64,000 bases of DNA from Sphingobacterium puteale (GTDB lineage: Bacteria; Bacteroidota; Bacteroidia; Sphingobacteriales; Sphingobacteriaceae). Positions within the stretch are counted from its first letter, which is position 1. Every line of letters begins with the position of its first letter. Positions 34,107 to 43,631 of the stretch are shown piece after piece. The stretch lies in the NCBI RefSeq assembly GCF_003627955.1, contig NZ_RBWS01000027.1, positions 1-64,000 on the forward strand, given 5' to 3'. The position numbers and the translations under genes are program-made. The notes under the pieces are model-generated. The model worked only from the letters and a program-made list of their open reading frames with translations. It was not told the origin of the DNA and did not search any database.

Positions 34107-34946
34107 ATGGATATTTCGATTATAATTGTCAACTACAACACTTACAATTTAACATTAAATTGTATTAAATCCATTTATAAGAAGACTGCCGATCTAATAT
34201 TCGAAATTATAGTAGTTGACAACTGTTCCCCTAACAGAGATATTGAAGAGTTGAATGTTGCTTTTCCAGAGGTGAAATTAATTTTAAGTCAGCAAAATAA
34301 AGGATTCGGTGCAGGAAATAATTTAGGAAGTAGGCATGCTAAAGGCAAATATTTATTATTTTTAAACTCTGACACTCTTCTTCTAAATAATGCAATAAAG
34401 GAATTCTATGAATATATGGAGAGAAATCCAAAGGTGGGGATTTGTGGAGGCAATTTATATCAAGTAAATTTGCGGCCTGGCGTTTCATTTGAAAGACGGC
34501 TTCCAGGTACTCTACGAGATATCGATAGTTTATTTTTTATGCTTCTCTCCAAACTTCAATTTGGTAAAAACTTAACGTTTAATTTTGGTAATAGCCCTCT
34601 CCGGCTAAAAGGGTATGTTTCGGGAGCAGATCTATGTATCGCGAAGGATCTTTTTGTGAAAGTGGGAAGGTTTGATGAAGATTTTTTTATGTATTATGAA
34701 GAAACGGAACTTACACATCGGGTTTTTAAGGCCAAAAAAGAAGTTCATGTTATCCCTCAAAGTAAAATTATTCATTTAGAGGGAGGCTCTCAAGGGGAGA
34801 TAAGCGACAAAAAAAAGGTTTGGATGAGAGAAAGCAAACTATTGTATTTTGAAAAAACAAACACCTTTGGGGTAGGAATTTCTATTATCCTAAACCAAAT
34901 TATTAGTTTCAGGGACCGCTTAATTCAAAAACTTTTAGTTCGATGA
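34107..34946 (+). CDS. Glycosyltransferase family 2 protein (rhamnosyltransferase-like)
   Basis: A 279-aa GT-A enzyme. SIIIVNYNTYNLTLNCIKSI begins the nucleotide-binding fold, VDNCSPN and NKGFGAGNNLGSRHAKGKYLLFLNSDT follow, the last carrying the S-D-T metal-binding motif. The acceptor-side FDEDFFMYYEETELTHRVFKAK fits the ED-containing catalytic loop common in dTDP-rhamnosyl transferases such as WbbL. It is soluble with no C-terminal helices. It lies 5 bp from the previous gene. The rhamnosyl specificity is suggested by the motif but is not certain. Confidence 0.9.
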   Translation: MDISIIIVNYNTYNLTLNCIKSIYKKTADLIFEIIVVDNCSPNRDIEELNVAFPEVKLILSQQNKGFGAGNNLGSRHAKGKYLLFLNSDTLLLNNAIKEFYEYMERNPKVGICGGNLYQVNLRPGVSFERRLPGTLRDIDSLFFMLLSKLQFGKNLTFNFGNSPLRLKGYVSGADLCIAKDLFVKVGRFDEDFFMYYEETELTHRVFKAKKEVHVIPQSKIIHLEGGSQGEISDKKKVWMRESKLLYFEKTNTFGVGISIILNQIISFRDRLIQKLLVR

Positions 34947-34969
34947 GGCTTTTTAATTATTTATACTAA

Positions 34970-35998
34970 ATGAAAAATCGGGTTGTATTTTTTTTGCCAA
35001 AAGGAGCTCTTTTTGAGGCTACCGCCTACTATTGTGATTTAATTAGGGATGCAGTCAAAAAGATTGAAGGGGTTGATGAAGTCTTGTACATAGATACGAT
35101 CAATAAAATTCATAGTGAAGATACTGTGGTTACTATTCGAATTAATGATCCATTTGCTGTTTTTAGAAAATGCAAAAAAGTCATTCATTGGTTTCAGGGT
35201 ATTGCTCCAGAAGAACGTATAATGATGGGGGATGGAAGTCTATTTAGTCGATTGGCAGCAGTTAAATATTCTCTTATGGAATTTATTTTGCTTAGAAAAC
35301 CTTTTTTCTTTTTTTTTGTCAGCCAAGCAATGAAAGAGCATTATACAAAAAAATATGGGGTAAAATTAGATGGACGCAGCGCAATTATGCCTTGCTACAA
35401 TATCCCTTTGAAGATACGATCGTTTATGATCGAAAACAAATATAATGCTCCGAATTTTGTTTATGCGGGGGGGATTCTTAATTGGCAGTGCGTAAAGGAA
35501 TCTTTGCAGGTTTATAAGGCTTTCCAACAACATTATCCAAATGCCACATTCACTATTTTGACGAAAGATATGAGTCGGGCTTATTCACTCATTAAGGAGG
35601 TCGGGACTAAAGATGTGCTTGTTAAATATGTGCCTCTTGAATCGTTACAAGATGAGCTAAGTAAATATAAATATGGGTTTCTTCTGCGGAGAGACCATAT
35701 AGTGAATAAAGTGTCTACTCCAACGAAGATGAATTCCTATCTGAGTGCGGGAGTTATTCCTATCTATACCACTATCGTGGATGACTTTGACAGAAATATA
35801 GATCTAGGTAAATTTGAGATTAAATTTGACTCTTTAAATGTCGATTCGATTTTGGTTAAGTTGTTGGAATTTGAGGCAAAAACTGTTGATTCTAATCTGG
35901 TTTTTCAAACGTTTAAAAATGTATTCCAGACATATTATAACGATCTCAAAAACGTTGAGAGGATTAGTGCAAACCTACAACATTATCTTACTGTGTGA
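34970..35998 (+). CDS. Putative GT-B glycosyltransferase
   Basis: A 342-aa protein with a two-domain GT-B-like plan: an N-terminal half including KVIHWFQGIAPEERIMM, and a C-terminal half starting at NFVYAGGILNWQCVKESLQVYKAF, followed by FTILTKDMSRAYSLI and YKYGFLLRRDHIVNKVSTPTKMNSYLSAGVIPIY. The latter matches the K-x-x-x-Y-L-x-x-G-x-x-P donor-binding region of Glyco_trans_4-like enzymes. Its N-terminal half is divergent. It overlaps the next gene at TGATG. The donor sugar is unknown. Confidence 0.72.
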   Translation: MKNRVVFFLPKGALFEATAYYCDLIRDAVKKIEGVDEVLYIDTINKIHSEDTVVTIRINDPFAVFRKCKKVIHWFQGIAPEERIMMGDGSLFSRLAAVKYSLMEFILLRKPFFFFFVSQAMKEHYTKKYGVKLDGRSAIMPCYNIPLKIRSFMIENKYNAPNFVYAGGILNWQCVKESLQVYKAFQQHYPNATFTILTKDMSRAYSLIKEVGTKDVLVKYVPLESLQDELSKYKYGFLLRRDHIVNKVSTPTKMNSYLSAGVIPIYTTIVDDFDRNIDLGKFEIKFDSLNVDSILVKLLEFEAKTVDSNLVFQTFKNVFQTYYNDLKNVERISANLQHYLTV

Positions 35999-37008
35999 TG
36001 AAATTGCTTTCCGTTATCTTACCAGTATATAACGCTGATAAATATGTGTCTGAAGCTATAAATAGTGTTTTGGAGCAGTCATTTTCTGATTTTGAACTAA
36101 TTATCATCAATGATGGCTCCATTGATAATAGCCGGGATATAATAAAAAAATTTCAAGACAATCGAATTATTTTTATAGATCAACCCAACAAGGGCTTGAT
36201 TGATACGCTTAATATTGGATTAAGTTTGAGCAAGGGGAAATATATTGCGCGAATGGATGCTGATGATATTGCCCATCCTAAAAGATTTGAATTCCAATTA
36301 AAAGCATTTAGAGAGGATGAACACCTTGTTGTTTGTTCGGGAGGCATCATAGCGTTTTCGCCTGATGGATATCGGAAAAAAAGATACTATCCGCTCAGTG
36401 ATGCTGATATGCGAAACGAATTATTATTTAATAGCAGTATTGTTCATCCTTTAGCTATGTTTGACGGCGATATTGTAAGGAAAAACAATATAAGATTTGA
36501 TAGGAATTATAAGTTTTGTGAAGACTATAAATTTTTCTATGATTTATCCAAATATGGAAACATAAAAAACATTCCTAAGTTTTTACTAAGTTATAGAATG
36601 CTTCCGTCAAGTCAAACCAGCATTGGATCAAATAATTCCATTGACAGATACAATAAAATTTCAAGTATTCATCGTATTATTTTAAATGATTACAATATTC
36701 TGTTGAATGAGAGCCGGTCAAAGCTGCATTACAGTTTGTCGTTATCATCAGAAATTGAAAAACTTCAAATTAGTAATATGTTGATTGATGACCTGTTGAA
36801 TTATAGCCGATTTTTAGTTAAGGCAGCTAAATTAAATGAAAAATTGGTTATAATCTCTCTCGAGGCTACAATAGGAGAAAAATTTTTGAAAATTATTTTC
36901 TTTCATATCAGACGGGGACAGCTTAAAACACTGCGGAAGCTATTTTTTCATAAATTTACTTTATTGGCTGTTTTCAAACGGTTGATTAGAATATTGAAAT
37001 ATGAATAA
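35998..37008 (+). CDS. Glycosyltransferase family 2 protein
   Basis: A 336-aa inverting GT-A enzyme. The fold opens with LLSVILPVYNADKYVSEAINSVLEQSF and IIINDGSIDNS, then YIARMDADDIAHPKRFE with the D-x-D metal motif (DADD). About 100 further C-terminal residues follow that end in a basic amphipathic segment and may touch the membrane. The start is ATG 35998, sharing its A with the stop codon of the previous gene; a GTG three bases upstream is the alternative. It overlaps the polymerase gene by 8 bp. Specificity is unknown. Confidence 0.92.
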   Translation: MKLLSVILPVYNADKYVSEAINSVLEQSFSDFELIIINDGSIDNSRDIIKKFQDNRIIFIDQPNKGLIDTLNIGLSLSKGKYIARMDADDIAHPKRFEFQLKAFREDEHLVVCSGGIIAFSPDGYRKKRYYPLSDADMRNELLFNSSIVHPLAMFDGDIVRKNNIRFDRNYKFCEDYKFFYDLSKYGNIKNIPKFLLSYRMLPSSQTSIGSNNSIDRYNKISSIHRIILNDYNILLNESRSKLHYSLSLSSEIEKLQISNMLIDDLLNYSRFLVKAAKLNEKLVIISLEATIGEKFLKIIFFHIRRGQLKTLRKLFFHKFTLLAVFKRLIRILKYE

Positions 37009-38284
37009 TAGCGTGTTAAAAAATGCTTGGTTTAAAATATGTAGTATAATATTAATGCTTTTATACCTATTTCATATTTCCTTTAAGCCTTTCCCTTATG
37101 TGCTGAGAACACGGTTAATTATTGCCTTAATCGGTGTGTATTTTATTCTGCGGAAACGTAAGATATTTTTGAATTATACAATTATAAAATTAATACTCTT
37201 AACGGTGTTAGCCATTTTTCCTATTTTGATTTCATCAATATTAAATAGGTATTTTGATTTTTGGTTTGTACAGAATATTGTCCTTACGTTGATCTTCTTG
37301 CTGTCCTCGTATGGGTTGATGAAGCTCCTGTTTTATTATTGGGGTACTGATTTTTCAATAATTGATATTCTAAAATTGATCGTTTATGCCATTGCTTTTC
37401 ATAATCTTATAACGACATTAGGATTCGTTTTCCCTAGCTTTGGTAGCCTTATTAACATGATTCAGAACCAAGACGAAAATACACAATTGGTGATCAATAG
37501 CATTATTGAATTTCAGTCGAGATTTATAGGTTTAGGAATAGGTTCGTTTTTTACTGGGGGAGTTATTTCATCATTGGGGCTATTGTGCTCTGCAGTTCTC
37601 ATTGTTCAAGAGGGATTGAAGAAAAAGGCTCTTTTTCAAATTTTTATTTTTGCATTTATCGCTCTGACAGGGCTGTTTATTGCGCGGACTACTCTGATTG
37701 GTTTTGGGCTTGCTATTTTTTACCTATATACACCTTTTATTAGCTTTTCTAAAGGTATTTTAAGAACGTATACGGCTAAAAATCGAATGCTGTTGGCCGG
37801 GTTATTTTTGATAGTTTTATTAATTCCGGTTTTATATTTCGGAATAGCGCAACTGACAGAGTCTAGTGCTTTCGTTCATGCTTTTGAGATTTTTTTGGGT
37901 GATGGAGGGAGCACAAGCTCAACCGAACATTTGAAGTCAATGTATATATTCCCAGATAATTTTAAGACATGGGTCATAGGTGACGGGAAGTTTATAGATG
38001 GTAGCGGATATTACATGGGTACAGATATTGGTTACCTGAGGCTTTGGTTTTATTATGGTGTTGTTGGGTCAATCTTTTTTTTCTTTCAGCAATTTTATAG
38101 TTTATTCCTTATAAAGAAGATGGCCAATGATGTTGTGATTGATAAATTTTGTGTTTTCTTGGGCTTATTTATAGTGATCATAAATTTTAAAGGAATTGGT
38201 GATATCAATTACTTTATATTTTTGATTTTATGGTTTTACGTGTTAAAAACACAACGATGCACACAAAAAAAAATATTTTATTAA
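37001..38284 (+). CDS. O-antigen/exopolysaccharide polymerase-like membrane protein (Wzy-like)
   Basis: A 427-aa protein with about 11 helices and a larger extracytoplasmic loop between LVLLIPVLYFGIAQL and the last helices (about residues 290-345), the usual Wzy plan. The TGLFIARTTLIGFGLAIF segment carries an Arg in a helix, as in the Wzy_C/O-antigen ligase family. Wzy polymerises repeat units at the periplasmic face, with chain length set by Wzz. Wzy sequences are poorly conserved, so the assignment rests on topology and position among glycosyltransferases and a flippase. It overlaps both neighbours. Confidence 0.8.
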   Translation: MNNSVLKNAWFKICSIILMLLYLFHISFKPFPYVLRTRLIIALIGVYFILRKRKIFLNYTIIKLILLTVLAIFPILISSILNRYFDFWFVQNIVLTLIFLLSSYGLMKLLFYYWGTDFSIIDILKLIVYAIAFHNLITTLGFVFPSFGSLINMIQNQDENTQLVINSIIEFQSRFIGLGIGSFFTGGVISSLGLLCSAVLIVQEGLKKKALFQIFIFAFIALTGLFIARTTLIGFGLAIFYLYTPFISFSKGILRTYTAKNRMLLAGLFLIVLLIPVLYFGIAQLTESSAFVHAFEIFLGDGGSTSSTEHLKSMYIFPDNFKTWVIGDGKFIDGSGYYMGTDIGYLRLWFYYGVVGSIFFFFQQFYSLFLIKKMANDVVIDKFCVFLGLFIVIINFKGIGDINYFIFLILWFYVLKTQRCTQKKIFY

Positions 38285-39396
38285 TAATTCTCTTGGAATT
38301 TATATTAAAAAGCTGTGCCGCCCAAGACCGTTTCTATGTGGATAGTTTTGGTGCCAAAGCAGATGGAATATTTGATAATACCGAGGTAATCAATAAATGT
38401 TTTATGGCAGCTTTGCAAAAAAGTAATTCAGTCGTAATTTTTGGTAAAGGCAAGTATCGTTGCCAAGGACGCTTAAATGTGGAATTTATGGCTGATAACC
38501 AAATTACAATTAAAGGAGAGTCTGTTGCTACAAGTATCGAATTTGACAATTTAGATATAGACCGAGGTTTTTTTATAACAAGCAAAAAAAAGAGTTTTGG
38601 AAAGGGAAAAATTTTATTGCGAGGTTTTAAAATCACTGGGCCGGGGCTGGGTATGGGGAAAAAAAATGAGTTTTATAACTCCGTTCGGCATCTTTATGGA
38701 ATAGGTATTAGCAATATTAAAAGTGTTGAGATCGATGGAATAGAGGTCCGTGGATTTTACGGAAATGGTATTGATATTTCCAATAAGGAATCAAGATCAA
38801 TAAATAAGGTGAAATTTAAGAAAGTTGAAATTAAGAATTGCAATATAATTAATGTTTGGGGATGCTCGCCTTCAGATAGCTATGGCGATGGAATATACTT
38901 GTCCGATAGTTATAATTTTGTTTTTCTGAACAACACCATCAGCAATGGATTTAAATATACCGGAAGTCTCGGTCGTGGGGGGATTGTGATTGAGGACTTT
39001 ACAATGAATGGCGTTATCTACGGCAATAATATAAGTGGATACGATAGAGGTATTCACATCGAGAATTCCTCGGGTAATATCACTATAAAGGGTAATATTC
39101 TTTTAGATAATAGGATATCTTTTTATCTTTGGTCCAGTGGGCTCAATAGCAACGAGCAGCCAATCAATATTAAATTTAACATTTTTCGATCGAATATTAT
39201 CAGCTCTTATTTGGATAAAATAGCTTTGAGAAATAAAGATAGGTCCTATATTGCTATACTACGAGAGAAACCAATTGACAAGCTTGATATAATTGAAAAG
39301 AATAAGTTTTTTTTTGATGATAGCATCAATACTAAATCAAAAGCGGTCAAAGGAAATATTCGCCTATCATTATTTGACAATAGTTTTAAGAATTGA
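38257..39396 (+). CDS. Right-handed beta-helix lipoprotein (pectate-lyase superfamily)
   Basis: A 379-aa secreted protein. ATG 38257 gives a proper lipoprotein leader (MHTKKNILLIILLEFILKSC) with Cys near residue 20; the upstream ATG 38230 would put nine extra residues before it. The mature start FYVDSFGAKADGIFDNTEVINKCFMAA is the hallmark opening of Pectate_lyase_3 beta-helix proteins. Glycine- and asparagine-rich rungs follow (GIDISNKESR, GRGGIVIEDF, GNNISGYDRGIHIENSSGNITIKGN). Such proteins cleave or epimerise polysaccharides. Located between the polymerase and a glycosyltransferase, it probably edits or trims the product of this locus. Catalytic residues were not identified. Confidence 0.82.
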   Translation: MHTKKNILLIILLEFILKSCAAQDRFYVDSFGAKADGIFDNTEVINKCFMAALQKSNSVVIFGKGKYRCQGRLNVEFMADNQITIKGESVATSIEFDNLDIDRGFFITSKKKSFGKGKILLRGFKITGPGLGMGKKNEFYNSVRHLYGIGISNIKSVEIDGIEVRGFYGNGIDISNKESRSINKVKFKKVEIKNCNIINVWGCSPSDSYGDGIYLSDSYNFVFLNNTISNGFKYTGSLGRGGIVIEDFTMNGVIYGNNISGYDRGIHIENSSGNITIKGNILLDNRISFYLWSSGLNSNEQPINIKFNIFRSNIISSYLDKIALRNKDRSYIAILREKPIDKLDIIEKNKFFFDDSINTKSKAVKGNIRLSLFDNSFKN

Positions 39397-40475
39397 TGAG
39401 AGTACTTCATGTTATCAATAATTTAGGTATGGGGGGGGCTGAAAGTTTATTGGTCTCAATGGTCCCTTTGTTGCAGGAAAATTTACAAGTTGATGTGCTA
39501 TTGTTGGATGGTAGTGACACTCCCCTTGTGCGACGCCTTGAAAAAAATGATCGTGTTAATATTATTATACTATCAAAAGGTTCTGTTTATAATCCAATCC
39601 ATATCTTTCGGTTGATTTGGATTATACGACAATATGACCTAGTACATGTGCATTTGTTCCCTGCGATGTATTTTGTCGCGATTGCTAAATTTTTAAGTTT
39701 TTCTAATATAAAATTGGTTTTTACGGAGCATAGTACTGGAAACAGAAGATTAAAATCATGGTTTTTTAGGATAATAGATCGAATAATTTATCTAAAATAT
39801 TCAAAAATAGTCTGTATTACACCTGAGGTAAGGAAAATGCTGATCAGCTTAGGAGTTCATCACAGTAAGCTCTGTGTGATTTATAACGGTATCGAAACAG
39901 ATCAGTTTATTTTAGCTAAAGAATACAATAGGAGCATATTAGGGTATGAGCAGGAAGATATTATTCTTATTATGGTAGCTGCCTTTAGACGGGAAAAAGA
40001 CCATAGCACGGTTATTAAGAGTTTGTTAAGATTGGATCATCGGTATAAACTTTTGCTTGCGGGAGGTGGGTATCAGAAAGATCAAGTTGTCGAAGAGGTT
40101 AGCAGTCTCGGTTTAGAAGACAGAGTTAAATTCATCGGGATCCGAAATGATATCGAAAGAGTACTAAAAACTTGTGATATAGGTATTTTAAGCTCGCACT
40201 GGGAAGGGTTTGGGCTTGCTGCTGTCGAAGCAATGGCTGCGGGACTACCTGTTGTGGCCTCAAACGTACCGGGACTTTCAGATGTTGTAAAAGGAGGAGG
40301 TATTTTGTTTGAAAAAGGAGATGTAATAGACTTAGCGTCAAAGATCGTCTCGTTGGAAGACAAAGATTATTATACCAATATTCAAAAAAGATGTATCGAA
40401 AAGGCCAAAAAATATGATTTGCGTAACACAGTGAATCATCTGTTTGATCTGTACAAAAAACTGAGTAAAAATTAA
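39396..40475 (+). CDS. Glycosyltransferase family 4 protein
   Basis: A 359-aa GT-B enzyme that starts MRVLHVINNLGMGGAESLLV, the classic GT4 opening in which GG contacts the acceptor or donor. The C-terminal domain has LIMVAAFRREKDHSTVIKSL, KLLLAGGGYQKDQV and SSHWEGFGLAAVEAMAAGLPVVAS with the E-x7-E pair. A run of eight G (39431-39438) encodes the Gly-Gly of the start motif. The start is ATG 39396, sharing a base with the previous TGA. It is a retaining enzyme of unknown specificity. Confidence 0.93.
   Translation: MRVLHVINNLGMGGAESLLVSMVPLLQENLQVDVLLLDGSDTPLVRRLEKNDRVNIIILSKGSVYNPIHIFRLIWIIRQYDLVHVHLFPAMYFVAIAKFLSFSNIKLVFTEHSTGNRRLKSWFFRIIDRIIYLKYSKIVCITPEVRKMLISLGVHHSKLCVIYNGIETDQFILAKEYNRSILGYEQEDIILIMVAAFRREKDHSTVIKSLLRLDHRYKLLLAGGGYQKDQVVEEVSSLGLEDRVKFIGIRNDIERVLKTCDIGILSSHWEGFGLAAVEAMAAGLPVVASNVPGLSDVVKGGGILFEKGDVIDLASKIVSLEDKDYYTNIQKRCIEKAKKYDLRNTVNHLFDLYKKLSKN
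39431..39438 (+). repeat. Homopolymeric G8 tract in a glycosyltransferase gene
   Basis: Eight consecutive G at codons 12-15, in the MGGAES motif close to the start. A one-base slip would abolish the product. Confidence 0.5.
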
Positions 40476-40501
40476 TACAAATGAAAATTTAATAGCAAGA
40501 G

Positions 40502-41596
40502 ATGAAGAAGATTTTACATGTCATAAACGTATCATTTGTGTTGAACCACTTTTTTGGAAATCAATTTTCACATTTTTCCAAAAAAGGATATGATTTTACA
40601 GTGGCGTGCACAGAAGATGAATATCTATATAAGCAAGCCAAGGAAAAGGGATTTAAAGCCTTCCCAGTTCCTGTTTTAAAAGAGATTTCACCAATACAGG
40701 ACTTTCTATCTATCATAAGACTGACAAGGTTTATAAGAAAGGAAAAGTTTCCGATTGTAGTAGCACATTCACCAAAGGGTGGGCTAATAGGAATGACAGC
40801 AGCTTATTTAGCGGGAGTGGAAAAAAGAGTTTTTTTCAGGCACGGAGTTGTTTTTGAGACTGCCAAAGGATTTAAAAAGAAATTGTTGATCCTGATTGAA
40901 AGGTTTGTAGGATTATTAGCTACGGATATAGTGGTTGTAAGTGAGTCTTTGGAAAGAGTATCAAGCGATTATAGACTAAATAATCCTACCAAAAATATTT
41001 TATTGGGAAAAGGAACCTGTAGTGGAATAGATATACAACGTTTTCAATATAGACCAAAACAAAATAGTGACTTTGTAGTTGGGTATGTTGGTCGGCTTGT
41101 TAGGGATAAAGGCATAATTGAGTTGGTAGAGGGGTGGATGCGATTTGCAGCAGGCAAAGACGATGTTTCTCTTCATATTATTGGACCTGCGGAAGCACGA
41201 GATGCTGTTCCAGAAGAAACCCTCCAAAAAATAAAGAACTGTCCTTCGATTCATTTTTTTGACTTTGTGGAAGATACTGCTCCTTATTATAATAATATGG
41301 ACGTCTTTATTCTACCATCGTATCGTGAGGGTTTTCCAGTGGGTATATTGGAGGCTTCTGCCAGTGGGTTACCTATTGTCACAACTCGAAGTACGGGTTG
41401 TATTAATGCTATTCAGGAAAACGTAACAGGTATATACACAGAAATTTCTCCAAATCAGATTGCCGATGCAATAGATTACTACTATAGAAATCCGCAACTT
41501 CGAGAAAAGCATGGTAATAATGGTGTTACGTTTGTGAAAAATAACTTCTCCGAACAGAGGCTATTTGTAGAAATCGAGAAGAAAGTGTTAAGCTGA
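40502..41596 (+). CDS. Glycosyltransferase family 4 protein (CapM/PglA-like)
   Basis: A 364-aa GT-B enzyme. KILHVINVSFVLNHFFGNQF and VVAHSPKGGLIGMTAAYLAGVEKRVFFRHGVVFE resemble the N-terminal domain of GT4 enzymes that act on lipid-linked first sugars (CapM, PglA, EpsD types). The C-terminal domain has FVVGYVGRLVRDKGIIELVEGW, DVFILPSYREGFPVGILEASASGLPIVTT, with a clear E-x7-E. It closes the first polysaccharide operon; 260 bp follow before the next gene. It may add the second sugar to the carrier, which is inference from similarity. Confidence 0.9.
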   Translation: MKKILHVINVSFVLNHFFGNQFSHFSKKGYDFTVACTEDEYLYKQAKEKGFKAFPVPVLKEISPIQDFLSIIRLTRFIRKEKFPIVVAHSPKGGLIGMTAAYLAGVEKRVFFRHGVVFETAKGFKKKLLILIERFVGLLATDIVVVSESLERVSSDYRLNNPTKNILLGKGTCSGIDIQRFQYRPKQNSDFVVGYVGRLVRDKGIIELVEGWMRFAAGKDDVSLHIIGPAEARDAVPEETLQKIKNCPSIHFFDFVEDTAPYYNNMDVFILPSYREGFPVGILEASASGLPIVTTRSTGCINAIQENVTGIYTEISPNQIADAIDYYYRNPQLREKHGNNGVTFVKNNFSEQRLFVEIEKKVLS

Positions 41597-41792
41597 TCCA
41601 GTAACTCTCTATTTTATAGAATCTTTTAATTTCCTGTTTTTTAGTCTTTTATCTATTGTTTTGGATTAGAATTGTTTGCTAATTCATTCAAACCGAAGAT
41701 AGTCTTGAGGCAAAAGCATATTTTCAATACGAGCAATACATAAAAAGATAAAAAAATATTTTCTTAATGTAGCGAAAATACTGTGGTTATCG

Positions 41793-41825
41793 TTTGTTAA
41801 ATAAAACTTAATATTATTATATTTG
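41793..41825 (+). promoter_or_regulatory. Promoter of the initiating transferase gene
   Basis: TTTG (41793-41796), 21 nt, then TATATTTG (41818-41825), fitting the Bacteroidota consensus. Start near 41832, about 26 nt before the ATG. Confidence 0.6.
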
Positions 41826-41857
41826 CACAGCTTTATTTGACTCACTAATTACATTTT

Positions 41858-42985
41858 ATGATCTATATTTTTACCCTTATATTCCTTTTCGCTTTAGAAT
41901 TTTTTTACTTAAAAGTTGCTAATCGGTTCAATATAATTGATAAGCCTAACGAGCGTTCTTCGCATACGAAAGTGACAATTCGTGGGGCGGGCATTATTTT
42001 TTATGTCACTGCAATTATATATTTTATAAATAACGATTTTGAGTATCCCTGGTTCTTTTTGGGGCTCACGCTTTTAACTTATATTTCATTCTTGGATGAT
42101 ATTCGTGGAGTGCACCCAACAGCAAGATTGACAGTGCATTTCGCGTCAGTCTTGCTGTTGGTGTATGAATTCGGTATATTCAATTATCCCTGGTATTACC
42201 TTGTTTTGGCTTTTGTATTCACCATTGGAGTTATCAATGCTTACAATTTTATGGATGGGATCAATGGCATGACCGCATTTTGTACGTTGATAATGGGAGG
42301 ACTTTTAGTTTATGTGAATACGAAGATTAATTATATCGAACAGGATTTTTTAATTTATACTTTATTGGGGGTAATCGTTTTTGGATTTTTTAATTTTCGT
42401 AAGAAAGCGGCTTGTTTTGCTGGAGATGTGGGACCTGCCGTACTCTCTTTTATGTTATTGTTTGCCCTGGGAAAATTGATCCTAAAAACAGGCGATTTTA
42501 CCTATATCCTCTTTCTGGGGGTATATGGGATCGAGATCGGATGGTCAGTAGCGCGCCGTGTATATCAGGGATACCATATTTTTGAGCCTCACCGTACATT
42601 TCTATTGCACATGTTAAGCAACGAAGTTGGTCATAGCAGCCTATTGGTCTCTACTGTATATGGTCTAGTTCAATTAGTGCTCGGCGCGTCCGTTATTTAT
42701 ATTGTTCAGTTTGATGCTTCTGTACAGTGGTCTTTTGCGATTGCGACACTTTCTGGGTTGAGTGCATTTTACCTGATAATAAAGCAGTATATCTTTAATA
42801 ATTATCATATTAAAGGTGAAATGGAACATACTATCCGCCGTCGACGCATTCAGATGCTGAAAGCGCGGAAAAACGCCGGCCGAAAGCTTGCTCCGCAAGT
42901 CAAACTTGCCCAGGTTCAGGATACGAAAATTATCGAAATGTCGAAGAAAGAGAAGCAGGAGAGCTTGTTGCACACAGGGGTTTGA
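41858..42985 (+). CDS. Polyprenyl-phosphate GlcNAc-1-phosphate transferase (WecA/TagO type)
   Basis: A 375-aa membrane enzyme that transfers a HexNAc-1-phosphate to undecaprenyl phosphate and so starts repeat-unit synthesis. The family's hallmarks are visible: FLDDIRG (DD motif), NAYNFMDGINGM (the N-x-x-N/D-G-I-N-G active-site loop), CFAGDVGP and the HRTFLLH histidine motif. It has about 10-11 helices. The C-terminal 45 residues form a basic cytoplasmic tail not usual in WecA. It has its own promoter, so it can serve both polysaccharide loci. Which HexNAc it uses cannot be read from sequence. Confidence 0.93.
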   Translation: MIYIFTLIFLFALEFFYLKVANRFNIIDKPNERSSHTKVTIRGAGIIFYVTAIIYFINNDFEYPWFFLGLTLLTYISFLDDIRGVHPTARLTVHFASVLLLVYEFGIFNYPWYYLVLAFVFTIGVINAYNFMDGINGMTAFCTLIMGGLLVYVNTKINYIEQDFLIYTLLGVIVFGFFNFRKKAACFAGDVGPAVLSFMLLFALGKLILKTGDFTYILFLGVYGIEIGWSVARRVYQGYHIFEPHRTFLLHMLSNEVGHSSLLVSTVYGLVQLVLGASVIYIVQFDASVQWSFAIATLSGLSAFYLIIKQYIFNNYHIKGEMEHTIRRRRIQMLKARKNAGRKLAPQVKLAQVQDTKIIEMSKKEKQESLLHTGV

Positions 42986-43035
42986 TATGATCTAAAAAAC
43001 CGTTAATTTTACCTCGACTTTAAGGAGAAGTAAAC

Positions 43036-43557
43036 ATGCGATCAGGATTAAGTTTTACAGCGATAGATTTCGAGACAGCCACGGCCAATCAAAATTCCGC
43101 GTGTGCAATTGGACTGGTGGTGGTGGAGCAAGGTACTATTGTTGAAGAGTTTTATTCGCTGATCCGGCCTCCTCAGAATCAATATATGTGGCAGACAACA
43201 CGTGTCCACGGAATCAGACCAAGGGATACGGCTGAAGCGCCGACATTTAAAGAATTGTTTCCTCGTATTCTTCCATTGATCAATAACCGAATTATGGTCG
43301 CGCACAATGAGCTATTTGATAGAGGAGTTTTGCGCAAGACTATGAATTATTATAATCTAGCTTATGATAGCTTAGGTCTCATGGATAAATGGGAGTGTAC
43401 CTTCAAGATCTATCAGGAGAAGGGTTTTAAGCCAGCTAGACTTAATGCCTGTTGTGAAGTGTTGGGAATTGAGCTTAACCACCATGAGGCACTTTCCGAT
43501 GCTCGCGGTTGTGCGCATCTGTATCTTAGGCATGCTGATGTTCCGTCAGTAGTATAA
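43036..43557 (+). CDS. DEDDh 3'-5' exonuclease (DnaQ-like)
   Basis: A 173-aa exonuclease resembling DNA polymerase III epsilon. Exo I FTAIDFETATAN gives the D and E, Exo II HNELFDRGVL the second D, and Exo III HHEALSDARGCA the H and last D of DEDDh. It lacks other domains, so it acts alone or with a helicase or polymerase. A strong Shine-Dalgarno, AAGGAG at 43022-43027, lies 8 bp before the ATG; this is unusual in this region, where initiation sites mostly lack one. It sits 50 bp after the transferase gene; the pairing looks incidental. Confidence 0.93.
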   Translation: MRSGLSFTAIDFETATANQNSACAIGLVVVEQGTIVEEFYSLIRPPQNQYMWQTTRVHGIRPRDTAEAPTFKELFPRILPLINNRIMVAHNELFDRGVLRKTMNYYNLAYDSLGLMDKWECTFKIYQEKGFKPARLNACCEVLGIELNHHEALSDARGCAHLYLRHADVPSVV

Positions 43558-43631
43558 ATACCAAAATATAGTATAAGACATACAGCCTTTATGCGAAGTT
43601 TCTATTTTTAGATACTTGAAAAACTTATTTT